NCBI GenBank assembly: GCA_038230975.1
Contig: JBBRMF010000063.1
Span: 1-22,208 of the forward strand
DNA length: 22,208 nt
Direction: 5' to 3'
Source of the DNA: JANXVV01 sp038230975
Lineage (GTDB): Bacteria; Planctomycetota; Phycisphaerae; Tepidisphaerales; Tepidisphaeraceae
Shown here: positions 1-6,394 of the stretch, piece after piece
Layout: the number at the start of each line of letters is the position of its first letter
Numbering within the stretch: the stretch's first letter is position 1
The notes under the pieces: generated by a model
The model's input: only the letters and a program-made list of their open reading frames with translations
Database searches by the model: none
Told to the model about the DNA's origin: nothing
Position numbers and translations under genes: made by a program

Positions 1-146
1 TCCGTCGTGAGAATATCCATGCGCATGAACGCATGAACCCGACCGCAAAGGCGCGCTGCATCATCCACGAGCCGCAGGCCGCGCGTTTCGTGCTCGTCGA
101 CTTTGGTTAAAGCCTTTTCGAGAAATTGTTTGATCTTGGAATCCAA
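1..146 (-). CDS. Unidentified helical protein, 5' end only (runs off the left edge)
   Basis: The reverse strand is open from a TTG at 146 to the window edge, giving about 48 residues that begin MDSKIKQFLEKALTK and continue as a charged, apparently helical segment with RGLRLVDDAARL and GRVHAFMRM. TTG is the only usable initiator before the upstream in-frame TGA, and GGAG lies 5 bases ahead of it, which supports the start. The regular spacing of hydrophobic residues looks like a real protein rather than chance. I do not recognise the family. It is divergent from the TolB-like gene at 447 and shares the intergenic region with it. The other reverse-frame reading over 61-255 looks like a shadow of this one. 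Confidence is moderate because only the first third or so may be visible. Confidence 0.5.
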   Translation of the reverse strand, partial: MDSKIKQFLEKALTKVDEHETRGLRLVDDAARLCGRVHAFMRMDILTT

Positions 147-250
147 AACCTCTCCACGCTTGATCGCAAGCCTGACGAGCGCGCAATTCCTGAGTCGTCT
201 TACAGCGGTGAATCAGCGGTTTCAAAAAGCGCAGCCCTTGCAAATCAGAC

Positions 251-275
251 CGCAAAAATAGTGACTATTATTGCG
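251..275. promoter_or_regulatory. Operator-like 25-bp palindrome
   Basis: CGCAAAAATAGT and ACTATTATTGCG flank a central G at 263. Eleven of twelve positions are complementary. It lies in the divergent gap between the leftward gene (start 146) and the TolB-like gene (start 447), about 27 bases upstream of a candidate -35 box at 302. The odd-length, two-fold symmetric, AT-rich shape resembles a binding site for a dimeric repressor. The regulator is unknown. It could also form a short hairpin with a 3-base loop. Confidence 0.45.
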
Positions 276-301
276 ACCAACACCCAACTTTCTTCCGCAG
301 T

Positions 302-329
302 TTGCACGGTTAGTATGGTGATTTACATT
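302..329 (+). promoter_or_regulatory. Candidate sigma70-type promoter for the TolB-like gene
   Basis: TTGCAC (302-307) is followed by a 16-base spacer and TACATT (324-329), both close to consensus. Transcription would begin near 336 and leave a leader of about 110 bases before the ATG at 447. This is inferred from the motif only. The palindrome at 251-275 lies just upstream. Confidence 0.35.
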
Positions 330-446
330 GCAATTTGAAAGCGCCAAATCTGATTTGTTTCGATTTTCTCGAAGGTGGACTACGATACCATCAGCCGGTT
401 TCAACGGATGCTCGTTCTTTGTCTTTCGTCGTTAAGGAGTTATCTC

Positions 447-1529
447 ATGCGTGTTGCAATCGTATGCACTTTGGTCTTAACAATTTTAGATGCCGGTCGA
501 CTATTGGCGGCCGAAGTTGAAAATCCGGGTCGAGAAGATTTTTTATCAAATGTCGTGCAACTGACCAATGGCTTCGAAAAAGCCGGCGAGGCCTATTTTT
601 CGCCCGATATGAAGTGGATCATTTTTCAGGCCACTCCCAAAGGCCAGCAGCAGTATCAGATGTTCGTAGCGAAGTTGAAGCGTGAGGCCGGCCATATCGT
701 CGGAATCGAAACGCCAACCCAGATCAACTCGGAACCGTCGCGAAACACCTGCGGCTATTTTTCACCCGATGGAAAGTCACTGCTGTTCGCATCAACCGCA
801 GGCAAGGAAAAGCCCGATGAACCCACGAGCGGTTATCAGCGCGAAGGTGGAAACTACCGATGGGCGTTCCCCGATGGGATGGAAATCTTTTTGGCCGAAG
901 GTTGGCAACAACAGGTCGAACACGCCGGCACGGGGGGGAAGGTGGATCTGGCCAAGCGAGCACTCACCAAAAACAACGTTTACGATGCCGAAGCCTCTTT
1001 CTCCCCGGATGGCAAATGGATTTGCTACACCTCAAAGGAAAATGACAACCTCGATATCTATGTGATGAAAGTCGATGGGACCGGGAAGACGCGCATCACC
1101 ACCGCCCCCGGTTACGACGGTGGCCCGTTCTTCTCCCCCGACGGTAAGCGACTCGTCTTCCGCAGCGACCGCAAAAGCAACAACCTCCTCCAAATCTTCG
1201 TCGGCGATCTGGCGTTCGACACTGACGGAAACATCACCGGCTTTAAAGCCGAACACCAAATCACCGACGATGCCAACGTCAACTGGGGACCCTATTGGCA
1301 CCCCGATGGCAAACACATCATCTATGCCACCAGCAAGCACGGGCACACCAACTACGAACTCTACCTAATGCACGATGACGGCTCCCATCAAACGCGAATC
1401 ACCTACAGCCCAGGTGCCGATGTACTGCCGGTCTTTTCCCCGGATGGGAAATATTTGATGTGGACCAGCAAGCGACCCAAGGATCAAACCTCGCAGGTGT
1501 TCATCGCAAACTTCGAGATGCCGAAGTGA
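447..1529 (+). CDS. Exported TolB-like PD40 beta-propeller protein
   Basis: This 360-residue protein starts with a signal peptide (MRVAIVCTLVLTILDAGRLLAA). At least five WD40-like PD40 blades follow, each with the FSPDGK or HPDGK core: near residues 51 (degenerate, FSPDMK), 105, 200, 243, 290 and 338. The typical continuations are LLFAS, WICYTS, LVFRSDR, IIYATS and LMWTSKR. The family resembles the propeller of TolB, but the N-terminal TolB domain is absent, so it is better seen as a periplasmic or secreted propeller, often linked to protein or carbohydrate binding. I chose the ATG at 447 because AAGGAG (434-439) sits 7 bases upstream; an upstream in-frame ATG at 375 has no such site and would bury the signal peptide. 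No partner gene lies beside it, so its exact role is unknown. Confidence 0.85.
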   Translation: MRVAIVCTLVLTILDAGRLLAAEVENPGREDFLSNVVQLTNGFEKAGEAYFSPDMKWIIFQATPKGQQQYQMFVAKLKREAGHIVGIETPTQINSEPSRNTCGYFSPDGKSLLFASTAGKEKPDEPTSGYQREGGNYRWAFPDGMEIFLAEGWQQQVEHAGTGGKVDLAKRALTKNNVYDAEASFSPDGKWICYTSKENDNLDIYVMKVDGTGKTRITTAPGYDGGPFFSPDGKRLVFRSDRKSNNLLQIFVGDLAFDTDGNITGFKAEHQITDDANVNWGPYWHPDGKHIIYATSKHGHTNYELYLMHDDGSHQTRITYSPGADVLPVFSPDGKYLMWTSKRPKDQTSQVFIANFEMPK

Positions 1530-1531
1530 GT

Positions 1532-1650
1532 GGTTCAGCCAATACCGGCGATGCTCGATACGTTCGCGGGTTATGAAAGTTGTTAAAGATGTCGTCCACT
1601 GACGATTGAACGCAACCGTCAAGGGTGTCACCGCCCACTACGGCTGAACC
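1532..1650. repeat. Short inverted repeat downstream of the TolB-like gene
   Basis: GGTTCAGCC (1532-1540) and GGCTGAACC (1642-1650) are exact inverted copies, 9 bp, just after the stop codon and just before the left end of the insertion sequence. The same GGCTGAACC string recurs at 14954-14962 beside another hairpin, which suggests a dispersed intergenic repeat rather than a terminator. Confidence 0.35.
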
Positions 1651-1660
1651 GCGTCTGTTG

Positions 1661-1706
1661 TAACGCAATGAAAATGTCACCAGTTTAGACGCAATGAAAA
1701 TGTCAC
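1661..1706. repeat. Left terminal repeat with duplicated 18-bp motif
   Basis: ACGCAATGAAAATGTCAC occurs at 1663-1680 and again at 1689-1706, in direct orientation. It is inverted relative to the pair at 2601-2643. The doubled motifs are probably transposase binding sites. Confidence 0.8.
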
Positions 1707-1821
1707 TACCCGAAGGCTCCGTTTCCTACTTTCCCCGGGGGGGATGCGCGAGGCTTCTCCGTCGAATGACTCAGCCTCGCGCGGCATGTCGCGCCGCCTT
1801 GCCGAATGCCGGCGGACGCTG

Positions 1822-2571
1822 CTACGCCGTCGGCTTCGACACCTTGTTGTTCACGATCGGTTTCCTGCGCTTCGCACGCCGTCGAGCAATGTGTTGCTCC
1901 GCGTGCGCGGCCTTCGTCAACTCCGCCGATTCCAATCGCCCCGACGCGCCGCAGACCGTCAGCGTCCCGTCGAAACGCTTCCCACACCTCCACGTCGCGA
2001 CTCCTTCTCGCACTGGACGTCCGACAGCGCCAGCACCAGCGGGCGATGCCCATCGATCGGATCCGCCGCAGCGATGCCGAACCGGCCGTCCAGTTTCGCA
2101 AGGTAACCGCTGCTTTCCAGCCACGTGTTCGCCTGCTCGATGCCGTTGATGTCCGCCAGTCTCATCTCCTTCACCAGCCGGTCCTGCATCACCCCGTTGC
2201 TCCGCTCCACGCGACTCTTCGCCTGCGGCGAACGCGCCATGATCAACTCCACGCCCAGTTCCACCATCGCCCGGCCGAACTGCGTCACGGGCTTCTTCCC
2301 GGCCTTCAGCTCCGCCGCCGTCGGATCGCGCTCGGCACGATAGATCGCGTGCCGGTCCACGTACACCGCGCCAGGAACGCCGAACTCCACGATCCACCGT
2401 CCCAGGCAATCCATCGCCGCCGCCAGAGTCTCCGACCCGTAAAACCGACCGCGCCGACGACCCGTCGCATCGTCGATCACCGTCATCAACACGCGTCAAC
2501 TCCTTCGACACAACCTTGTTCAACACCACCAACCGCCGCCGTTCCTTCGATGTCATCGTCAACTGATCCAT
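1822..2571 (-). pseudogene. Broken DDE (rve-type) transposase
   Basis: Three pieces of one transposase lie in two frames. The first 27 or so residues (MDQLTMTSKERRRLVVLNKV...) read from 2571. Near 2490 the frame changes, and the integrase core follows: VIDDATGR, VYVDRHAIYR, PVTQFGRAMVELGVELI, SPQAKSRVERSNG and MQDRLVKEMRLADI (2492 to about 2030). A second break near 2010 leads into a lysine/arginine-rich tail ending KPIVNNKVSKPTA at 1822. In intact relatives roughly 130 residues separate the first two pieces, holding the helix-turn-helix and, I believe, the first catalytic aspartate. Their loss, plus two frame breaks, means this copy cannot make an active enzyme. The family placement is from memory of similar proteins. 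Confidence 0.75.
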
Positions 2572-2600
2572 CCGGACCGTTTAACAGACTTGCCAAACAG

Positions 2601-2645
2601 GTGACATTTTCACTGCGTCCGAGTAGTGACATTTTCACTGCGTTA
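2601..2645. repeat. Right terminal repeat with duplicated 18-bp motif
   Basis: GTGACATTTTCACTGCGT occurs at 2601-2618 and 2626-2643. It is the inverted counterpart of the left-end motif, with one A/G difference, and the outermost bases TTA extend the match to 2645. Confidence 0.8.
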
Positions 2646-2814
2646 GAACATCCTGCGTCGGTTGCATGTGATCCTCAGAAGAGGCCTCGTATTACCACAT
2701 CATTGTACACATGCCATCGCTGGGATTGAAGATAGCGGGAAATTTCATGCGGGAAGCGGGAAGAATCGCTCGCCAATTTGGAACTTTTTGACGGGCCAGC
2801 GAAGACCCCTCACC

Positions 2815-4440
2815 CTAACCCTCCCCCCGGATTACCGGGGGAGGGGACAGGCGGGATTCGACGACTTTCCGCATCACTTCGGTGGGGGCGGGGATTTGGG
2901 TCCAGGCTTGGAATTGGGTGGCGGCCTGGCGGACGAACATTTCTACGCCATTGATGGTTTTTGCGCCGACCGCTTCGGCTTGCTGAATGAGTTTGGTTTT
3001 GATTGGGTTGTAGATGGCATCGAACACGATCGTGTCGGCGGTGAATTCGGGAGGAGTGTCGCCGAGGGGGCTGGCGTCGATGTGGGGGTACATGCCGATC
3101 GAGGTGCAGTTGATGAAGATATGGCAGCAACTGTCGCAGAGCTTTTCCATGCGGGCGGAGACGACCTGACCGGACTTGCCGTTGAATTCGGCGGCCAGAG
3201 CGTCGGCGCGATCCTTGGTGCGGTTGTAGACGACGACGGTGGCGCCGTAATGCGCCAAGGCGGCGACGGCGGTGCGGCCGGTTCCGCCGGCACCGATCAC
3301 GGCGACGCGATAGTTGGAGAGGGCTTCGCGGGGGATGCCGAGTTTGGTAGTGATGCTGTCGAGGATCGCGGCGTAGTCGGTGTTGAGGCCGCGCAGTTTC
3401 AGGCCAGCCTCACGGTTGATAACGATCGTGTTGACGGCCCCGATGCGTTGGGCAAGGGGTTCGATCTCGGCCCCTTTTTCTTTGAGGTATCGCAGCGCAT
3501 TTTCTTTATGGGGCAGTGTGATTGACAAGCCGGACAGATGAAGCGGTTCGAAATCGAGGAAGGTTTCAATGAAGGCTTTGAAGCTTTCGTAACCTTCGTT
3601 GACGAGTAGAGGGAGATAGACGCCGTCGTGTTGGACGGCCTCGAAGGCGGCGTTGTGGATGGCGGGGGACATCGAGTGCATCACTGGGCTGGCGACCACG
3701 CCGTAGACTTTGGTGTGTGGGCCGATGGAATCCCAGCGGTACAGTTTTTTCATGTCGTCGATCGTCACCTGGCCGGGGGCGGTGCCGGTGGTTTTGGTGA
3801 GCGATGCGAAGGTGAGAAACGCGCCGAATTTTTTGGCGAGAATGCGGCTGATGATTCCGTGTTCACCCATGCAGAGCGCGATCGTGGGCTTCGCGCGATG
3901 GCGGAGAATTTCAAAGGCTTCGAGATTGTCGCGGATCGTGCGGGCGGTCCAGACGATTTTGGCGACGTCGGACGGGCCTTCGAAGAGAGATTGGACGATG
4001 GAAGTGAGGCGGGTGGGGCGGCCGGCGAAGTCGTGGGAACTGAAGATTACACCGGGGCGAGAGTCACGTGGGAGAGACAATATAGAATCGATGACATTTT
4101 CGCCGCCATCCGTGTTCCACTCGGCGCGGCGTTCGTAGGATTTCAATTCGAAGTCAATATACGAAACACATTCGGTCGCAATGTGACCGAGCAGGGCGAG
4201 GCGATCCGGGTCCGGTAGATCGCAAAGGCCGCCTTCCCAGGCAGATCGACAGGTGATGATGGCGGTGGTGCCGAGATTCTTGATGAAGTCCGTCAAGGAG
4301 GCGAGATCGGTTTCATTGGACGGAGAGATTTCATCGATTCGCAGTTCGATGATGTCTGCGCCGGATTCGGCGGCGAGCGCGGCATCGCGCCGGGCTTTAT
4401 CGAAATCGGTGACGAAAATGGGGACGCAGAGGAGTGTCAT
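2815..4440 (-). CDS. aroDE: Fused 3-dehydroquinate dehydratase (type I) / shikimate dehydrogenase
   Basis: One 541-residue protein catalyses two consecutive shikimate-pathway steps, dehydroquinate to dehydroshikimate to shikimate. Residues 1-235 are a type I dehydratase with the expected Schiff-base lysine (K161 in DVAKIVWTA) and catalytic histidine (H136 in SSHDF). Residues 243-525 are shikimate dehydrogenase: the substrate pocket SPVMHSMSP (251-259), LPHKE with K312, NTD (353-355), the NADP loop GAGGTG (383-388), NRT (406-408) and the C-terminal NGVEMFVRQAATQF. I chose the ATG at 4440 because MTLLCVPIFV is the normal family beginning; the longer reading to 4506 would run into a hairpin repeat. 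No clear ribosome site is seen. The last dozen residues (RLSPPPVIRGEG) and the stop codon come from an intergenic hairpin repeat. It is third in line after pdxJ and dapA. Confidence 0.95.
   Translation of the reverse strand: MTLLCVPIFVTDFDKARRDAALAAESGADIIELRIDEISPSNETDLASLTDFIKNLGTTAIITCRSAWEGGLCDLPDPDRLALLGHIATECVSYIDFELKSYERRAEWNTDGGENVIDSILSLPRDSRPGVIFSSHDFAGRPTRLTSIVQSLFEGPSDVAKIVWTARTIRDNLEAFEILRHRAKPTIALCMGEHGIISRILAKKFGAFLTFASLTKTTGTAPGQVTIDDMKKLYRWDSIGPHTKVYGVVASPVMHSMSPAIHNAAFEAVQHDGVYLPLLVNEGYESFKAFIETFLDFEPLHLSGLSITLPHKENALRYLKEKGAEIEPLAQRIGAVNTIVINREAGLKLRGLNTDYAAILDSITTKLGIPREALSNYRVAVIGAGGTGRTAVAALAHYGATVVVYNRTKDRADALAAEFNGKSGQVVSARMEKLCDSCCHIFINCTSIGMYPHIDASPLGDTPPEFTADTIVFDAIYNPIKTKLIQQAEAVGAKTINGVEMFVRQAATQFQAWTQIPAPTEVMRKVVESRLSPPPVIRGEG
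2819..2846. repeat. C/G-rich hairpin repeat overlapping the aroDE stop
   Basis: CCCTCCCCCCGG (2819-2830) and CCGGGGGAGGGG (2835-2846) pair with one slipped base around a 4-base loop. The sequence CCCTCACCCTAACC just before it is typical of a dispersed planctomycete intergenic repeat (from memory). The stem supplies the last codons of aroDE and, with TAG at 2815-2817, its stop. It could act as a transcription end on the minus strand, but no T-tract follows. Confidence 0.6.
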
Positions 4441-4460
4441 GGTTGTGGGATCGTGTTTTT

Positions 4461-4565
4461 CAAGCCGGAGGCGGTAGGCGTAGCTGGCGCACCGGGTTCT
4501 TCGCATCCTTCGCTAAAAAATACAAAGAACCCGGTGCGTCGGCTGCGCCTTGGGCCTCCGGCTTG
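4461..4565. repeat. 105-nt imperfect hairpin with 41-nt arms between dapA and aroDE
   Basis: The arms 4461-4501 and 4525-4565 are equal in length and pair without a gap around a 23-base loop. The outer 12 (CAAGCCGGAGGC) and inner 14 (CGCACCGGGTTCTT) positions are exact; the middle 15 match at 9 plus two possible G-U pairs. It fills most of the 149-base gap between two co-oriented genes. It may be a small mobile or REP-like element, an mRNA-stabilising stem, or a partial terminator separating dapA from aroDE. Confidence 0.75.
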
Positions 4566-4589
4566 GGGGGTGGTGTTCATTTTTCGAAT

Positions 4590-5453
4590 TCAGGTGCCGG
4601 CGGCATTCATGCAATCTTCGATGGTTTTTTTCGTGGCTTCGCTGGCTTCCCAGAGGGGGAGGCGAAGTTCACCGCTATCGAGACCGGCGAATTTCATCGC
4701 GTGCTTGATGCCGACGGGGTTGCCGTCGAGAAAGATCGACTTGATTAGCGGGAACAGTTTCAGATGAATGGCGCGGGCCTCGGCGAAGTTGCCGTCGAGG
4801 CAGTTCTTGGTGATCGCCTTAATCTTGGCAGGGAGCAGGTTCGAGAGGACGCTGATGACGCCTTTGGCCCCGAGGGCCATGAGGGGGACGGTGAGCGAAT
4901 CGTCGCCGCTGATGACGGTGATGTCGCAGAGGGTGAGGATTTCGGTCGTCATGTCGGGGATGCCGGTGGCTTCTTTGATGGCGACGATGTTGGGGTGCTT
5001 GTTGAGGCGGGCGACGGTTTGCGGAGTCATCGTGATGCCGGTACGGCCGGGGATATTATAGAGCACGATGGGCAAATCAACGCGATCGGCGAGCGTCATG
5101 AAATGGTGATACAAGCCTTCCTGCGACGGCTTGTTGTAGTATGGATTGACGGAGAGGCAGGCGGTTGCGCCAGCTTTCTTGGCGAACTGGTGAAGTTCGA
5201 GTGCTTCGCTGGTGGCGTTACCGCCGGTGCCGGCGATGACGGGGACGCGGCCGCGCGCGACTTCGACGGTGAGGGCGATGACGCGTTCGTGTTCGGCGAA
5301 ATCAAGGGTGGGCGATTCCCCGGTGGTACCGACGGGCACGAGGCCGTCGATGCCGCCTTTGATTTGAAATTCGATCTGCTGGCGCAGTCGAGTTTCGTCG
5401 AGCTTGCCTTCTTGGAAGGGAGTTGTAATGGCTGTAAATGCACCGCTGAACAT
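4590..5453 (-). CDS. dapA: 4-hydroxy-tetrahydrodipicolinate synthase
   Basis: DapA condenses pyruvate with aspartate semialdehyde in the first committed step of lysine and diaminopimelate synthesis (cytoplasm). The protein has 287 residues from the ATG at 5453, close to the usual 290. Visible family signs are GAFTAITTPF at the N terminus, the GTTGESPTL loop holding the catalytic threonine pair (43-44), NPYYNKPSQEG, the catalytic tyrosine in LYNIPGRTG (Y132), the carboxylate-binding arginine R137, and the Schiff-base lysine K160 in VAIKEATG. The ATG at 5453 was preferred to a TTG at 5459 because AAGGA stands 7 bases before it. It follows pdxJ by 64 bases, the gap holding a small hairpin. Related aldolases share the fold, but every DapA residue I can check is present. 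Confidence 0.95.
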   Translation of the reverse strand: MFSGAFTAITTPFQEGKLDETRLRQQIEFQIKGGIDGLVPVGTTGESPTLDFAEHERVIALTVEVARGRVPVIAGTGGNATSEALELHQFAKKAGATACLSVNPYYNKPSQEGLYHHFMTLADRVDLPIVLYNIPGRTGITMTPQTVARLNKHPNIVAIKEATGIPDMTTEILTLCDITVISGDDSLTVPLMALGAKGVISVLSNLLPAKIKAITKNCLDGNFAEARAIHLKLFPLIKSIFLDGNPVGIKHAMKFAGLDSGELRLPLWEASEATKKTIEDCMNAAGT

Positions 5454-5485
5454 GGGCAAATCCTTTTACGAAGATGGATTGGATC

Positions 5486-5505
5486 GTGGTTGCCAAAGCA
5501 ACCAC
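5486..5505. repeat. Stem-loop in the pdxJ-dapA gap
   Basis: GTGGTTGC and GCAACCAC pair perfectly (8 bp) around a 4-base loop. On the transcribed minus strand no T-run follows, so it is more likely a processing or stability element, or a dispersed repeat, than a strong terminator. dapA begins 33 bases downstream. Confidence 0.5.
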
Positions 5506-5517
5506 GCCACGCCAGTT

Positions 5518-6243
5518 TTATTCTAGTGGAGAAACTCCGGGGAGTAACTGTTTCATTTCTCGAACCGCTTCGCGCAAACCTACAAACACGGCGCGGCTGA
5601 TAATCGAGTGACCGATATTGACTTCCGCCATTCCGATGACCGCAGCGATCGGGCCGATGTTTCGATAGTTTAACCCGTGACCGGCGTGCAGCCGAAGGTT
5701 GTGGTTTGCGGCCCACTCACCGGCGCGACGAAGTCGATCGAGTTGAACCTGAATTTCAGGGCCTTTGGCATTGGCGTAATCACCCGTATGCAATTCGACC
5801 GCGTCAAACCCTTGCTTGGCGGCGGCGATGATTTGCTTTTCATCCGGGTCGATAAACGCCGACGTGAAGATGTTCAATTTCTTGAGGCGCTCCAGCGGTT
5901 GCGCGGTTTGGGGATTGGAGGTGAGATCGATGCCGCACTCGGTGGTAATTTCCTGCCGTCGCTCGGGGACGAAGGTGACTTGATCGGGAATGCACTCGAC
6001 GGCGAGATCGACGATGTCTTTGGCGACGCTCAATTCCAAATTAAGCTTGCACTGTACGCTTTGGCGGAGGAGGCGAACATCGCGATCGTTAATATGGCGG
6101 CGGTCTTCGCGTAAGTGGATGGTGATGCCATCGGCGCCGCCAAGTTCCGCCTCGACGGCGGCCCATACCGGATCGGGTTCGTTGCCACGCCGGGCTTGGC
6201 GGAGGGTGGCGATGTGGTCGATGTTGATGCCGAGTTCGATCAT
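5518..6243 (-). CDS. pdxJ: Pyridoxine 5'-phosphate synthase
   Basis: PdxJ condenses 1-deoxyxylulose 5-phosphate with 3-amino-2-oxopropyl phosphate to form pyridoxine 5'-phosphate, the last ring-forming step of the DXP-dependent vitamin B6 route. The 241-residue length matches the family. Clear motifs are LGINIDHIATLRQAR at the start (H10 in NIDH), ITIHLREDRRHI with H43 and H50, NLELS with the catalytic glutamate E70, VTFVPERRQEITTE, VELHTGDYA and the phosphate-binding HAGHGLNY near 192-199. No ribosome-binding site precedes the ATG, and a good promoter ends only 11 bases upstream (6255-6282), so its mRNA may be nearly leaderless. It is the first gene of the probable pdxJ-dapA-aroDE unit. The identification is firm. 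Confidence 0.96.
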   Translation of the reverse strand: MIELGINIDHIATLRQARRGNEPDPVWAAVEAELGGADGITIHLREDRRHINDRDVRLLRQSVQCKLNLELSVAKDIVDLAVECIPDQVTFVPERRQEITTECGIDLTSNPQTAQPLERLKKLNIFTSAFIDPDEKQIIAAAKQGFDAVELHTGDYANAKGPEIQVQLDRLRRAGEWAANHNLRLHAGHGLNYRNIGPIAAVIGMAEVNIGHSIISRAVFVGLREAVREMKQLLPGVSPLE

Positions 6244-6254
6244 CTAAGGATGGG

Positions 6255-6282
6255 ATTGTATGAGGGTGGTGAGGATTCTCAA
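6255..6282 (-). promoter_or_regulatory. Candidate promoter for pdxJ-dapA-aroDE
   Basis: Read on the minus strand, TTGAGA (6282-6277), a 16-base spacer and TACAAT (6260-6255) make a near-consensus sigma70-type promoter. The expected start of transcription, around 6248, leaves only about 5 bases before the pdxJ ATG. It stands back to back with the argB promoter. Confidence 0.5.
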
Positions 6283-6300
6283 GGTGAGGGGACAAGAGCT

Positions 6301-6329
6301 TTGAAATTGAGGGGGTTTCTTTCTACAAT
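6301..6329 (+). promoter_or_regulatory. Candidate promoter for argB
   Basis: TTGAAA (6301-6306), a 17-base spacer and TACAAT (6324-6329) form the best sigma70-type match in the window. Transcription would start near 6336, about 10 bases before the terminator-like hairpin at 6346. Confidence 0.6.
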
Positions 6330-6345
6330 TTCTGTCTTTCCTATT

Positions 6346-6371
6346 CGGACCTATTTTGAGGTCCGTTTTTT
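6346..6371 (+). terminator. Terminator-like hairpin in the argB leader
   Basis: CGGACCT (6346-6352) and AGGTCCG (6359-6365) pair perfectly around a 6-base loop and are followed at once by six T (6366-6371), the standard intrinsic-terminator shape on the plus strand. No plus-strand gene ends upstream, because pdxJ is divergent. It therefore sits inside the 5' leader of argB, 23 bases before the ATG, and may act as an attenuator. No alternative antiterminator stem was obvious in the short leader. Confidence 0.6.
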
Positions 6372-6394
6372 CATTACCCGGGAGCTGCGTACAG

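Larger units (their letters stand above)
1661..2645 (-). mobile_element. Decayed ISNCY/IS1202-like insertion sequence, internally deleted
   Basis: The 985-bp element is bounded by inverted ends reading TAACGCARTGAAAATGTCAC inward. Each end carries the ACGCARTGAAAATGTCAC core twice, 25-26 bases apart. The only gene inside is a broken DDE transposase on the minus strand. Related elements are usually near 1.4-1.5 kb, so several hundred bases appear to be lost from the interior. The flanks may keep a worn target duplication: GAACCGCGTCTGTTG on the left and GAACATCCTGCGTCGGTTG on the right, alignable with one 4-base gap and two mismatches. The family call comes from the look of the transposase core and is not checked against ISfinder. 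Confidence 0.75.

Noticed and set aside
61..255. 64-residue reverse-strand open frame near the left edge
   Set aside because: It overlaps the better-supported partial gene starting at 146 in another frame, and has neither a ribosome site nor protein-like composition.
1806..2729. 307-residue plus-strand open frame over the insertion sequence
   Set aside because: It is opposite to the transposase core and extends past the element end, is rich in Arg, Pro, Ser and His, and has no recognisable domain.
2662..3525. 287-residue plus-strand open frame rich in Gly and Asp
   Set aside because: It lies antisense to the firmly identified aroDE gene and has the biased composition expected of an opposite-strand reading of a GC-rich gene.
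4764..5600. 278-residue plus-strand open frame
   Set aside because: It is antisense to dapA and the end of pdxJ, with repetitive Gly/Asp/Val composition and no motif.
6346..6371. Hairpin and T-run considered as a terminator for pdxJ
   Set aside because: pdxJ is transcribed away from this site; on the minus strand the hairpin is preceded, not followed, by the A/T run.
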